A DNA stretch of 64,000 nucleotides from Streptomyces violens. GTDB taxonomy: Bacteria; Actinomycetota; Actinomycetes; Streptomycetales; Streptomycetaceae. Both the position numbers and the translations under genes were made by a program. Shown here piece after piece: positions 8,606 through 16,776 of this stretch. Position 1 is the first letter of the stretch, and every line of letters begins with the position of its first letter. The notes under the pieces were generated by a model, which made no database searches, had not been told where the DNA came from, and saw only the letters and a list, made by a program, of their open reading frames with translations. The stretch is from contig NZ_JOBH01000001.1 of NCBI RefSeq assembly GCF_000717745.1, positions 682,001 through 746,000 on the forward strand, in the 5' to 3' direction.

Positions 8606-9574
8606 TCACGCCGCCATCAGCCGGGCGTCCTCGGGCGGCAGCCAGGCGCCCTCGGGGCGAGCCAGCCATCCGCCCTCCTTGCCCAGCTCGCGCGCCGCGG
8701 CCAGCAGCGCGTCCAGCCCCGGGTGGCGCAGCCCCCGGCGCCAGACCACCGACACCGGGGACAGCGGTACGGGGTCCACGAGGGGCCGCAGCACCATCCC
8801 GGGCGCTTCGATGAACTCGACGCTGGCCAGTACGGACCAGCCGCGCTTCCGTACGACGCGGAGGAATTCGGCCGGGCCGTCGATCTCCGGGTACGGCGCG
8901 GCCGCCTGAATGCCGCGCCCTTCGAAAAGGCGCGCCGCCAGGGCGGTCCACTCCGCGGTGTGCGCGTTGCCCGCCCCCGTGTACAGCGTCTCCCCCGCGA
9001 GCGCGTCCACGGGCACGGCCGCGCGGGCGGCCAGCGGGTGCTCCGCGGGCAGCAGGACGGCCATCGGCTCGTACCGCACCGGGTGGTGGGCCAGCCGGGT
9101 CCGCACTCCCCGCGGCAGCCCCGCGATCCGCCCGAAGGACACGTCCAGGCCGCCCGCCAGCAGCCCTTCGGCGGCGCCGGTCAGGCCGCTGTGGAAGCGC
9201 GCGACGAACTCCAGGCCGGGCGCCGCCGCCCGGGCCCGCTCCAGTACCCGGTGCGCGGTGCCCACGGGCGCGCCGACGTCGACGAGCAGCGGGCGCTCGT
9301 GCCCCGCGCCTTCGTGGAACGCCGCGGACAGCTCGTCGTGCGCGGCCAGCACGCGCTGCGCATACGGGAGCAGCCGCTCGCCTTCGGGGGTGAGGCGCAC
9401 CTGGCGGGTGGTGCGCAGGAACAGCACGGTGCCGAGGTCCCGCTCCAGGCGGCGGATGTCCCGGCTGAGGGCCTGCTGGGCGACGTACAGACGGGCGGCG
9501 GCACGGGTGAAGTGCAGCTCGTCGGCGACGGCCGTGAAGGCCCGCAGCAGTCGCGGCTCTATGTCGTGGGGCAC
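8606..9574 (-). CDS. LysR-family transcriptional regulator
   Basis: A 322-residue LysR regulator. The N-terminal winged helix reads IEPRLLRAFTAVADELHFT, AAARLYVAQQALSRDIRRLE, GTVLFLRTTRQVRLT. The rest is a substrate-binding effector domain starting near LLVDVGAPVGTAHRV. GTG at 9574 gives the standard LysR N-terminus; the frame is open far upstream, but that extension overlaps the divergent MFS gene and is not plausible. The gene is transcribed divergently from the MFS transporter across a 129-base gap, so it probably controls that transporter. The effector is unknown. The opposite side faces narK, on the same strand. Confidence 0.88.
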   Translation of the reverse strand: MPHDIEPRLLRAFTAVADELHFTRAAARLYVAQQALSRDIRRLERDLGTVLFLRTTRQVRLTPEGERLLPYAQRVLAAHDELSAAFHEGAGHERPLLVDVGAPVGTAHRVLERARAAAPGLEFVARFHSGLTGAAEGLLAGGLDVSFGRIAGLPRGVRTRLAHHPVRYEPMAVLLPAEHPLAARAAVPVDALAGETLYTGAGNAHTAEWTALAARLFEGRGIQAAAPYPEIDGPAEFLRVVRKRGWSVLASVEFIEAPGMVLRPLVDPVPLSPVSVVWRRGLRHPGLDALLAAARELGKEGGWLARPEGAWLPPEDARLMAA

Positions 9575-9703
9575 GCGCCCATGGTGACAAAGGTGAAGTG
9601 GCGGGACGGCGGCCCGGGGGACAACGGATTGACAACGGGAAGCGGTGAATGCGTGGGGAACAGGTGTTGGACGGTCCGGGGCCGCTGGCCCGACCGTAAA
9701 GGG

Positions 9704-10972
9704 GTGATCCTCTTCCTCGCCGCCCGGCCCGTGACCGCCCCGCCCGTTCCCGCCCGCCCCCGGCGCCCGGTACGCCTGCCGTTCCTCCGCCCGTACGCCC
9801 GGATCTTCGCCGTGCCCGGCACCCGGGCCTTCACCGCGGCCAACCTGATGGCGCGGCTCCCCATGGGGATGTTCAGCGTCAGCGCGGTACTGATGATCGC
9901 CGGGTCGCGCGGCTCGTACGCGCTGGCCGGGGCCGTGACCGCCATGGGGCTCGCCGCGACCGCCGTCGTCGCGCCGTGGACCGCGCGGCTGGTCGACCGG
10001 TACGGGCAGGCCAGGGTCGCGCCGCCCGCCACGCTGCTCGCGGTGGCCGGCTCGCTCGCCCTCGTGCTGTGCGTACGGCTCGACGCGCCCGCCTGGACAC
10101 TCTTCGCCGCGTACCTCTGCACGGCCACCACGCCCAACACCGGCGGCATGTCCCGCGCCCGCTGGGCGCATCTCTTCCGCACCGACCCGCGCGCCCTGCA
10201 CACCGCCAACTCCTTCGAACAGGCGGCGGACGAGGTGTGCTTCATGCTCGGCCCGGTGCTCGCGGCCTTCCTGTGCACGGCGCTGTTCCCGGAGGCGGGC
10301 ACGCTCACCGGGGCCGTGCTGCTGCTGACCGGGGTACTGCTGTTCGCCTCGCAGCGCCGTACGGAGCCGCCGCCCGCGGCCCGTAAGGACAGCGCCCGCT
10401 CTCCGTTGCGCCGCCCCGGTCTGCCGCCGCTCCTGCTGACCTTCCTCTGCACGGGCGCGGTGTTCGGCTCCCTGGAGGTCGTCACGATCGGCTTCGCCGA
10501 CGGGCACGGGGTGCGGGCGGCGGCGGGCGGCATCCTGGCGCTGCAGGCGGCCGGGTCGTGCGCCGCGGGCCTGCTGTACGGGCTGCTGCCGCCCGCCGGG
10601 CGGCCCTCGGCGCGCTTCACGGGCTGTGTGGCGGCCATTGCGGTCCTGATGCTGCTGCCGCTCCTCGGGGCGGCGAGCGGCAGCCTCGCGGTGCTGGCGG
10701 GCGTCCTGCTCGTCGCCGGGATGGCGACCGCGCCGACCATGGTCACCGGCATGGGCCGGGTACAGGCCCTGACGCCCGCCGGCCAGGTCAACGAGGGCCT
10801 GACGCTCGCCGTGACCGCGCTGCTGGCCGGCATCGCGGCCGGCTCGGCGGCGGGCGGCTGGGCCACGGACCAGCTGGGCCCGGACGGCTCCGGATACGCG
10901 GTGCCGGCAGCCGCCGCGGCGCTCGCGCTGGGCGTGACGCTCCTGGGGCGGCGGCCATGGGCCCGGAAATGA
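9704..10972 (+). CDS. MFS transporter
   Basis: A membrane protein of about 422 residues with 10-12 hydrophobic segments and the drug-exporter type of MFS fold (ANLMARLPMGMFSVSAVLMI; WTARLVDRYGQARVAPPA as the cytoplasmic loop 2-3). The second half has VNEGLTLAVTALLAGIAAGS. Substrate cannot be told from the sequence; an efflux role is inferred from the divergent LysR gene. GTG at 9704 is the best available start but has no convincing Shine-Dalgarno sequence, and a GTG shortly downstream is possible. The gene converges on ssrA, with a shared hairpin beyond its stop. Confidence 0.82.
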   Translation: MILFLAARPVTAPPVPARPRRPVRLPFLRPYARIFAVPGTRAFTAANLMARLPMGMFSVSAVLMIAGSRGSYALAGAVTAMGLAATAVVAPWTARLVDRYGQARVAPPATLLAVAGSLALVLCVRLDAPAWTLFAAYLCTATTPNTGGMSRARWAHLFRTDPRALHTANSFEQAADEVCFMLGPVLAAFLCTALFPEAGTLTGAVLLLTGVLLFASQRRTEPPPAARKDSARSPLRRPGLPPLLLTFLCTGAVFGSLEVVTIGFADGHGVRAAAGGILALQAAGSCAAGLLYGLLPPAGRPSARFTGCVAAIAVLMLLPLLGAASGSLAVLAGVLLVAGMATAPTMVTGMGRVQALTPAGQVNEGLTLAVTALLAGIAAGSAAGGWATDQLGPDGSGYAVPAAAAALALGVTLLGRRPWARK

Positions 10973-10976
10973 CAGA

Positions 10977-11004
10977 AGCCCCGCTGCCTGACGGCGGCGG
11001 GGCT
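10977..11004. terminator. Hairpin between the MFS gene and ssrA
   Basis: AGCCCCGC at 10977-10984 pairs with GCGGGGCT at 10997-11004 across a 12-base loop. It begins 4 bases after the MFS stop codon and also lies beyond the end of ssrA, so it probably works in both directions. Confidence 0.65.
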
Positions 11005-11024
11005 CCTGCCCACATGGGATGTCC

Positions 11025-11040
11025 GGAGGCCGGGGCCTCC
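11025..11040 (-). terminator. ssrA-proximal hairpin
   Basis: GGAGGC-CGGG-GCCTCC forms a compact 6-bp stem that starts about 5 bases after the mature 3' end of tmRNA. It may serve as terminator or processing signal. Confidence 0.5.
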
Positions 11041-11044
11041 GTTC

Positions 11045-11414
11045 GGTGGAGATGGCGGGAATCGAACCCGCGTCCAACGGTGCAGAATCAGGGCTTCTCC
11101 GAGCGCAGTCCGCTGCGATTTTCTCAGCCCCGGAGATCACGCGGACAAGTCTCCGACGGGCTCAGTCACTGTTTGATGTCTCCACAGAACCCCGTGACCG
11201 GGCTCAGTGGATAAGACCCCTAGCTGATGCCAGGATCCGGGTCGGGATCATCCCCGGGCTGACACTTCGCAGGTCGCTACTTAGGCAGCGAGGGCGAAGG
11301 AATCGCGCTTGGTGTTGGCGATTATTGGTTGCGACATATGGTTAACGAGATCATTGCCGCTTCCTCGGCTCGCTTCCCCTGCTTCGACATCCGCTGTCGA
11401 AACCGATCATCCCC
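11045..11414 (-). ncRNA. ssrA: Transfer-messenger RNA (tmRNA)
   Basis: tmRNA rescues stalled ribosomes and tags the unfinished peptide for proteolysis. The 5' end GGGGATGATCGGTTTCGACA at 11414 pairs through GGGGATG with CATCTCC at 11048-11054. The third pair is a G-U wobble, the alanyl-tRNA synthetase identity element. The T-arm GGTTCGATTCC is present. The tag reading frame at 11319-11281 encodes ANTKRDSFALAA followed by TAA, the Streptomyces tag. The encoded 3' end is ACC followed by G instead of A, so the final A must be added after transcription. smpB lies upstream on the same strand. Confidence 0.95.
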
Positions 11415-11556
11415 ATGTTGATTTTTCAAATGTGAACCGCCGCTTGCGCGGAGTCCGTGCACCCCGTCCTGCGAGGTACATGTGCCATCGTACGGGAACA
11501 ACGTGGCACCGTGCCAGCATATTCCCAGGGGGCGTTCGCCGGGGCTTCCGCGCAGG

Positions 11557-12072
11557 TCAGGCCCGCTGCCGCCGGCGCACCGCCGAGATCGCCCGGTCTG
11601 CCTCGCGACGGTCCTGCTGCTCGCGCAGGGTCTGCCGCTTGTCGTACTCCTTCTTGCCCTTGGCCAGCGCGATCTCGACCTTCGCGCGCCCCTTCAGGAA
11701 GTACAGCTGGAGCGGGACGATCGTGTGGCCCGTCTCCTGGGACTTCGAGGCCAGCTTGTCGATCTCCTCGCGGTGCAGCAGCAGCTTCCGCTTGCGGCGC
11801 GCCGCGTGGTTCGTCCACGTGCCCTGCGCGTACTCGGGGATGTGCACGTTGTGCAGCCACGCCTCGCCGCCGTCGATCTGCACGAAGCCGTCCACGAGCG
11901 AAGCCCGCCCCTGCCGCAGCGACTTCACCTCCGTGCCCGAGAGCACGAGGCCGCACTCGTAGGTGTCGATGATGAGGTAGTCGTGCCGCGCCTTCTTGTG
12001 CTGCGCAATGAGCTTGCGCCCGGCCTCCGCGGCCTGCCGCTTCGCCTTCGTCTTCGCGTTCGCCTTAGCCAT
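11557..12072 (-). CDS. smpB: SsrA-binding protein SmpB
   Basis: A 171-residue protein that binds tmRNA and mimics the codon-anticodon stem in the ribosome. Typical SmpB motifs are present: [36 protein letters not shown], and the C-terminal [20 protein letters not shown] tail that enters the mRNA channel. The N-terminus has a lysine/alanine-rich extension ([14 protein letters not shown]) before the conserved [15 protein letters not shown]. The gene is directly upstream of ssrA on the same strand, the usual Streptomyces arrangement, with 142 bases in between that must hold the ssrA promoter. Confidence 0.97.
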   Translation of the reverse strand: MAKANAKTKAKRQAAEAGRKLIAQHKKARHDYLIIDTYECGLVLSGTEVKSLRQGRASLVDGFVQIDGGEAWLHNVHIPEYAQGTWTNHAARRKRKLLLHREEIDKLASKSQETGHTIVPLQLYFLKGRAKVEIALAKGKKEYDKRQTLREQQDRREADRAISAVRRRQRA

Positions 12073-12090
12073 AGTGCGGCCATTTTCGCA

Positions 12091-13311
12091 CTACGACCCG
12101 CCTCCGAGGCCACTCATTACTGTCCTGGCCCGGCTCTCCGCCCGGTCGTCGGCGGGGATGTCGGGGGTGATGCCGCGGCCGTCGACGCCGCGGCCGGACG
12201 GCGTGCGGTAGTGGCCGACGGTCAGCTCGGCGACCGAGCCGTCCGGGAGCTTGCTGGGCATCTGGACCGAGCCCTTGCCGAAGGTCGGCGAGCCGATCAC
12301 CACCGCCCGGCCGCGGTCCTGCAGCGCCCCCGCCAGCAGCTCGCCCGCGCTCATCGTGCCGCCGTCGACCAGCACGACCAGCGGCGCCTTCGTGGCCCGG
12401 CCGCGGTCGGCGTACAGCGCGCGCTGGCTGCCGCGTACGTCGTACGTGGCGACCAGGCCGCCGTCGAGGAACGCGGCGGCCGCGGTGACCGCCTCCCCGA
12501 CCAGGCCGCCGGTGTTGCCGCGCAGGTCCAGCAGGACGCCGCCGGGCGGCGCCGAGCGGACCGCCTCGCGCACCTCCTCGCCGGTGCCCTTGGCGAACGC
12601 CTCGACCTTGATCCGGGTCATGCCCCCGGGCGCGGCCGGGCGCTCGACCGTGACGTTCGCCGTGCGCAGCCGGGCGCGGTGCAGCGTCGCGGACCAGTGC
12701 AGGTCCGCGCGCTGAAGCTTCAGTGCGACGGGCGTACCGGGGGCCGTGGCGGCCCGGGTACGGGGTCCGGCACCGGCGTCGCCGCGCAGCCGGGCCACGA
12801 CCTCGGTGACCGGACGGTGCCGGGTGGGGTGGCCGTCGACGGCGAGCAGCGCGTCACCGGGCGCGATGCCGGCCCGCGCGGCGGGACTGTCGGGACGGAC
12901 GCGGGAGACCCGGACGTGACCGCCCTCGGCCTGGCGCAGCCACAGGCCGACGCCGACGTACTCGCCGTCGAGCTGCTGTCTGAAGTCCTCGTACTCGCCC
13001 GCGGTGTAGACCGTCGACCAGCGGTCGCCGCTGCGGCTGACCACGTCTGCGGCGGCCTGGCTGCCGGACTTGCCCGCCTTGAGCGCCTCGTTGGCGGCTT
13101 CCTCGACGGCCTCGCGGTCCGCCGTGCCGTCCGCGGCCGAGCGGCCGTCGGCGACGGTACGTACCGGTATCCGGTGCTCCGCCCCTTCTCGGCCTTCGCC
13201 GCTCCACGTGCCGGCGGCCGCGCCCGTGCCGAGCACGCTCGCGAAGACCAACGTCAGGGCCGCCCCGCGGCGGATGCGGCGGGGCCGGACAAAGTGCAAT
13301 CGGCCCGACAT
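12091..13311 (-). CDS. S41-family carboxy-terminal processing protease
   Basis: A 406-residue exported serine protease of the CtpA type. A basic N-terminus and hydrophobic segment (RIRRGAALTLVFASVLGTGA, near residues 10-30) suggest a signal peptide or membrane anchor. A PDZ domain lies at about 130-210 (SPAARAGIAPGDALLAVDGH). The catalytic region has DLRGNTGG, the nucleophile in GGTMSAGELLAGAL and the general-base lysine in FGKGSVQ. These proteases cleave substrates at the C-terminus outside the membrane. Position between ftsX and smpB on the same strand matches SCO2967. A strong terminator lies between ftsX and this gene, so it probably has its own promoter. Confidence 0.92.
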   Translation of the reverse strand: MSGRLHFVRPRRIRRGAALTLVFASVLGTGAAAGTWSGEGREGAEHRIPVRTVADGRSAADGTADREAVEEAANEALKAGKSGSQAAADVVSRSGDRWSTVYTAGEYEDFRQQLDGEYVGVGLWLRQAEGGHVRVSRVRPDSPAARAGIAPGDALLAVDGHPTRHRPVTEVVARLRGDAGAGPRTRAATAPGTPVALKLQRADLHWSATLHRARLRTANVTVERPAAPGGMTRIKVEAFAKGTGEEVREAVRSAPPGGVLLDLRGNTGGLVGEAVTAAAAFLDGGLVATYDVRGSQRALYADRGRATKAPLVVLVDGGTMSAGELLAGALQDRGRAVVIGSPTFGKGSVQMPSKLPDGSVAELTVGHYRTPSGRGVDGRGITPDIPADDRAESRARTVMSGLGGGS

Positions 13312-13330
13312 GCCGGTGAGTCTAGGCCAG

Positions 13331-13367
13331 AAAGAAGCGCCGTACGGGCAGTTGCCCGTACGGCGCT
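13331..13367 (-). terminator. ftsEX terminator
   Basis: A perfect 15-bp stem (AGCGCCGTACGGGCA and its complement, 2-base centre) at 13336-13367 is followed on the minus strand by TTCTTTCT. It starts 12 bases after the ftsX stop and is a classic intrinsic terminator. Confidence 0.9.
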
Positions 13368-13378
13368 CTTGGCATAAC

Positions 13379-14290
13379 TCACACCTTCAGATACTTGCGG
13401 AGCGCGAAAAACGCGGCGAGCGCCGGCATCAGAAGACCGATGAGCAGGACCAATGGGAGCACCGCCACCACGGAGTCCCAGCCGATGAAGTTGATCACCT
13501 GGATCTTCTCCGCCAGCCAGTTGTTCACGAGGATGAACTTGCCGCCGACGATCAGGACACACGCGAACGCGGCGCCGATCAGGCCGGCGATGGCGGCCTC
13601 CAGGATGAACGGCATCTGGATGTAGAAGCTGGACGCGCCCACCAGCCGCATGATCCCGGTCTCCCGCCGCCTGCTGAACGCCGACACCCGTACGGTGTTG
13701 ACGATCAGCAACAGCGCAACGACCAGCATCAGCCCCATCACGCACAGCGCGGCGATATTCATGCCGTTGAGCAGGTTGAACAGCGGCTCCACGGTGTCCC
13801 GTTGGTCCTGGACCTCCTGGACGCCGGGCCGCTCGCTGAAGGCCGATTTGATGACCGCGAACTTGGTCGGGTCCTTCAGCTTGACCCGGAAGGACTCCGG
13901 CAGCTGGTCGGGGGTGACGAGGCCCGCGACGGGCGTGTCGCCGAACTGCTCCTTGTAGTGCTTGTACGCCTGGTCACTGGACTCGTACTGCACCTTCTCG
14001 ACGATCGGCAGCCGGTCGAGCTCGGCGCGGATGTCGTTCTTCTGCTGCGTGGTGGCCGCGCCCTTGGCGCAGTTGGCGCCGGAGTCGGCGTCGTTCTTGT
14101 TGCAGAAGAAGATGGAGACGTTGACCTTGTCGTACCAGTAGCCCTTCATCGTGCTGACCTGGTCGCGCATCAGCAGCGAGGCGCCGAAGAGGCCGAGCGA
14201 GAGAGCCACGGAGACGATGACGGCGAAGGTCATCGTGAGGTTTCGGCGGAGACCGACGCCGATCTCCGACAGGACGAACTGGGCGCGCAT
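13379..14290 (-). CDS. ftsX: Cell-division ABC transporter-like permease FtsX
   Basis: A 303-residue membrane protein with four transmembrane segments. One lies near residues 20-40 (FAVIVSVALSLGLFGASLLM), followed by a large extracytoplasmic domain (about 50-170, with two cysteines in FFCNKND and GANCAKG), then three segments in the C-terminal third. With FtsE it regulates peptidoglycan hydrolases at the division site; in actinobacteria the external loop contacts RipC-like hydrolases. The conserved RVSAFSRRRETGIMRLVGAS loop is present. AAAGGA lies 5 bases before the ATG. ftsE is immediately upstream (32 bases). Confidence 0.96.
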   Translation of the reverse strand: MRAQFVLSEIGVGLRRNLTMTFAVIVSVALSLGLFGASLLMRDQVSTMKGYWYDKVNVSIFFCNKNDADSGANCAKGAATTQQKNDIRAELDRLPIVEKVQYESSDQAYKHYKEQFGDTPVAGLVTPDQLPESFRVKLKDPTKFAVIKSAFSERPGVQEVQDQRDTVEPLFNLLNGMNIAALCVMGLMLVVALLLIVNTVRVSAFSRRRETGIMRLVGASSFYIQMPFILEAAIAGLIGAAFACVLIVGGKFILVNNWLAEKIQVINFIGWDSVVAVLPLVLLIGLLMPALAAFFALRKYLKV

Positions 14291-14322
14291 GGCGTCCTTT
14301 CAGTACTGGGGGCCGTACACGC

Positions 14323-15012
14323 TTAGTGCTGGTAGCCGTACACGCCGCGCGACTGGTCGCGTACGAGCCGGCCCTTTTCTAGTTCCATGACCCGCTTGCG
14401 CATCTGGTCGACGATCTGCTGGTCGTGGGTCGCCATGACCACCGTCGTGCCGGTGCGGTTGATCCGGTCCAGCAGCTTCATGATGCCGACGGAGGTCTGC
14501 GGGTCGAGGTTGCCGGTCGGCTCGTCGGCGATCAGCAGCATCGGGCGGTTGACGAACGCCCGGGCGATCGCGACGCGCTGCTGCTCACCGCCGGACAGCT
14601 CGCCCGGCATCCGGTCCTCCTTGCCGCCCAGGCCGACGAGGTCGAGCACCTCGGGGACGGTCTTGCGGATCTGGCCGCGCGGCTTGCCGATGACCTCCAG
14701 GGCGAACGCGACGTTCTGCCCGACGGTCTTGTTCGGGAGCAGCCGGAAGTCCTGGAAGACCGTGCCCACCTGGCGCCGCATCTGCGGGACCTTCCAGTTG
14801 GACAGCTTCCCGAGATCCTTGCCCAGTACGTGCACCGCACCGTGGCTGGCCCGCTCCTCGCGCAGGAGCAGCCGCAGGAAGGTGGACTTGCCGGAGCCCG
14901 AGGAGCCCACCAGGAAGACGAACTCGCCTCGTTCGATCTCGAGCGAGACGTCCCTGAGCGCAGGGCGGTTCTGCTTCGGGTAGGTCTTGGAGACGTTGTC
15001 GAATCGGATCAC
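14323..15012 (-). CDS. ftsE: Cell-division ATP-binding protein FtsE
   Basis: A 229-residue ABC ATPase. Walker A is GSSGSGKST, the signature is [14 protein letters not shown], Walker B is [12 protein letters not shown], and the H-loop is VVMATHD. It partners FtsX at the membrane. The frame is open further upstream to 15084, but the GTG at 15012 gives [20 protein letters not shown] as the first residues and exactly the family length. The upstream 306 bases separate it from the divergent zinc-ribbon gene and should carry the ftsEX promoter. Confidence 0.96.
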   Translation of the reverse strand: MIRFDNVSKTYPKQNRPALRDVSLEIERGEFVFLVGSSGSGKSTFLRLLLREERASHGAVHVLGKDLGKLSNWKVPQMRRQVGTVFQDFRLLPNKTVGQNVAFALEVIGKPRGQIRKTVPEVLDLVGLGGKEDRMPGELSGGEQQRVAIARAFVNRPMLLIADEPTGNLDPQTSVGIMKLLDRINRTGTTVVMATHDQQIVDQMRKRVMELEKGRLVRDQSRGVYGYQH

Positions 15013-15318
15013 TGATGCACCACGGTCGACCTGGGTAGGGGCACGGGTTGCCGAGTTGCGGCTCCCGTCGGTGAGCGTGACCATACGCGAAGCACGAGCC
15101 GCGGCGCAGTCGGCGTCCGGTCTTGGTGCGTTTATTCACGGCACCTACGGGGACAAAACGAGCACATTCCGGCTCCGGCCGAGGGCCCGCGGACGGCCGG
15201 AAAATGCCGTGCGCTGCAAGGATTCCGGTAAGCGCGCCGAGGGACCGGCGAGCTGGCACAGTAGAAGAGGGAACCAATGCGCCGGCCCGCGCGTTGGAGC
15301 TGGTGAGAAGGAGGTCGC
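15013..15318. other. Divergent intergenic region, ftsE / zinc-ribbon gene
   Basis: 306 bases between divergent genes. It must carry the promoters of ftsEX and of the small plus-strand gene. I see no convincing -35/-10 pair, no strong hairpin and no repeat; the only clear element is GAAGGAGG before the start at 15319. Confidence 0.5.
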
Positions 15319-15519
15319 ATGACGTACGACCGACTGGTGTGCGCCAACTGCGCGGCCCCCGTGAGCGAGGGCCGCTGCCCGGTGTGCCGGGCCAGCAGGG
15401 AGCGGCTGCAGCAGCAGAGCGGCCTGACCGGGCTCTTCGCGCAGATCCCCCCGGCGGCCCTCGTGGTGCTGCTGGTGGCGCTGGTCGCGGTGGGCCTGCT
15501 GCTGGACCGGGTGAGCTGA
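15319..15519 (+). CDS. Small zinc-ribbon protein with C-terminal membrane anchor
   Basis: A 66-residue protein. The N-terminal half has two CxxC pairs (VCANC and CPVC), which should hold one zinc ion. The C-terminal half is a single strongly hydrophobic helix (PPAALVVLLVALVAVGLLL) followed by DRVS, so it is probably a tail-anchored protein with its zinc ribbon in the cytoplasm. A strong GAAGGAGG Shine-Dalgarno sequence precedes the ATG, and a terminator follows 29 bases after the stop, which supports a real gene. Function is unknown. It is divergent from ftsEX. Confidence 0.82.
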   Translation: MTYDRLVCANCAAPVSEGRCPVCRASRERLQQQSGLTGLFAQIPPAALVVLLVALVAVGLLLDRVS

Positions 15520-15548
15520 AGCCCGATCGATCCTTTCGACGACGCACC

Positions 15549-15579
15549 AGGGCCCGGCGCGGAATCCGCGCCGGGCCCT
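15549..15579. terminator. Bidirectional terminator
   Basis: A perfect inverted repeat with 15-bp arms (AGGGCCCGGCGCGGA and its complement) and a single central A. It lies between the stop codons of the converging zinc-ribbon and LAETG-protein genes. Confidence 0.88.
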
Positions 15580-15617
15580 CTGCCGTGCTGTGTTACTCGC
15601 TACGGCGCGCGACGGCC

Positions 15618-16466
15618 TCAGGCCGCGGCGGCGCCGCCCTTGTTGATCAGGCGCGGCATCATGCGGAAGCCGATGCCACCGGCGATCATCGTCGCCGCAC
15701 CGATCAGCAGGAAGGTCGTACCGGACGAACCGGTTTCGGCCAGCTCGCCACCGGCCTGCTGCTGACCGCCCTGGGGCGTGTCCTGGGCCTGACCGGGCGT
15801 GTTGGCGATGTCTTCCTTGGAGTCGCCAGGCTGCTCGATCGGCTTGGTGCCCTCGTTGTCGGTACCGGTGCCGTCGTCACCACCGCTGACGTCGCCGCCG
15901 GTGCTGCCACCGTCGCCGCCACCGATGCCGTTGTCGCCACCGTTGCCGCCATCGCCGCCACCGATGCTGTCGTCGCCACCGTTGCCGCCGTCGCCGCCAC
16001 CGATGCCGTTGTCGCCACCGTTGCCGCCGTCGCCGCCACCGATGCCGTTGTCGCCACCGTTGCCGCCGTCGCCACCGCCGATGCCGTTACCGCCACCGAT
16101 GCTGTCGTCGCCGCCGTTGCCACCGCCGATGCCGTTGTCGCCGCCGTTCTGGCCGCCGTTGTCGTCACCGCCGATCACGCCGCCGTCGTCCTCGCCGCCG
16201 TCGCCGCCACCGCTGATGAGGCCGCCGGTCTCGTCGCCGCCGGTCTCGCCGCCGTCGTCGCCGCCGACCGCGCCGCCGTTGTCCTCGCCGCCGTCACCGC
16301 CGCCGAAGAGGCCGCCGAAGATGCCGACGCCGTCGTCGTCGCTCGTGGCGGTGGGCTGGCCCGACTCGGTCGCCGAAGCGGCGCCCGTCACGGTCAGCGA
16401 CGCGCCCAGCGCTATCACCGCACCGGCTGCAACGCGCGCTACGCGCACCCGCGTCTTCTTGGTCAT
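15618..16466 (-). CDS. Sortase-anchored Gly/Asp-repeat surface protein (LAETG)
   Basis: A 282-residue secreted wall protein. The signal peptide is MTKKTRVRVARVAAGAVIAL plus a hydrophobic stretch ending TGAASA, cleaved near residue 32. Residues about 45-190 are glycine, aspartate and asparagine repeats with a 13-residue unit GGDGGNGGDNGIG. The C-terminus has the sorting signal LAETG (in GGELAETGSSG), a hydrophobic helix (FLLIGAATMIAGGIGF) and a basic tail (RLINKG). LAxTG is the signal used by class E sortases of Streptomyces. The repeat region has no recognised function; acidic glycine-rich repeats could bind calcium or act as a flexible spacer. No sortase gene is nearby. Confidence 0.88.
   Translation of the reverse strand: MTKKTRVRVARVAAGAVIALGASLTVTGAASATESGQPTATSDDDGVGIFGGLFGGGDGGEDNGGAVGGDDGGETGGDETGGLISGGGDGGEDDGGVIGGDDNGGQNGGDNGIGGGNGGDDSIGGGNGIGGGDGGNGGDNGIGGGDGGNGGDNGIGGGDGGNGGDDSIGGGDGGNGGDNGIGGGDGGSTGGDVSGGDDGTGTDNEGTKPIEQPGDSKEDIANTPGQAQDTPQGGQQQAGGELAETGSSGTTFLLIGAATMIAGGIGFRMMPRLINKGGAAAA
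15922..16077. repeat. 39-bp coding tandem repeat in the LAETG protein
   Basis: CCGATG(C) recurs at 15922, 15961, 16000, 16039 and 16078, an exact 39-base period over four units. Each unit encodes 13 residues of the GGDGGNGGDNGIG type, with DDSIG variants. This array could change copy number between strains. Confidence 0.9.
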
Positions 16467-16776
16467 CTGGTTGCTACCCCCAGTAGCTCATGTGTCATTG
16501 GGGCATTTCTGTGCGGGGCGACGGCCGATGGGGGTATGCGACTCGCGGCCCGCTGCGCGGGCGGTTCGCTCGATTCCCCGTTTCACACGCGCCCCAGACA
16601 TACGCATGCCGCGCACTACCCTTCCCAGATCCCAACGGACCGTCAAGGTCAAATAAAGAGCGGATGACCGGATTGCGGGGCTTTATGGGGCTCGGCGGCG
16701 TACGACTGTAACCAAATCACCACAACAAAAAGCAACCGCCGCCCCGGAGGCGACGGTTGCTGCGGGAGTACCCGGC
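16467..16776. other. Intergenic region upstream of the LAETG gene
   Basis: 310 bases between the LAETG gene start and the prfB stop, both on the minus strand. The right end holds the prfB terminator. The rest should carry the LAETG promoter; TTGACC and TTGACG hexamers occur on the minus strand near 16650, but no well-spaced -10 box is evident. Confidence 0.5.
16725..16760 (-). terminator. prfB terminator
   Basis: A 12-bp stem (GCAACCGTCGCC with GGCGGCGGTTGC, one G-U pair) with a 5-base loop is followed on the minus strand by TTTTTGTTG. It begins 17 bases after the prfB stop and is one of the few T-tailed terminators in this window. Confidence 0.92.

Noticed and set aside
11048..11077. A tRNA-like T-arm and acceptor
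   Set aside because: It is the 3' tRNA-like end of tmRNA: the 5' partner is at 11414 and the tag frame lies between. It is not a separate tRNA.
15922..16077. Regular 39-bp repeats resembling a CRISPR array
   Set aside because: The units are contiguous with no spacers, are in frame with a secreted protein, and no cas gene is present.
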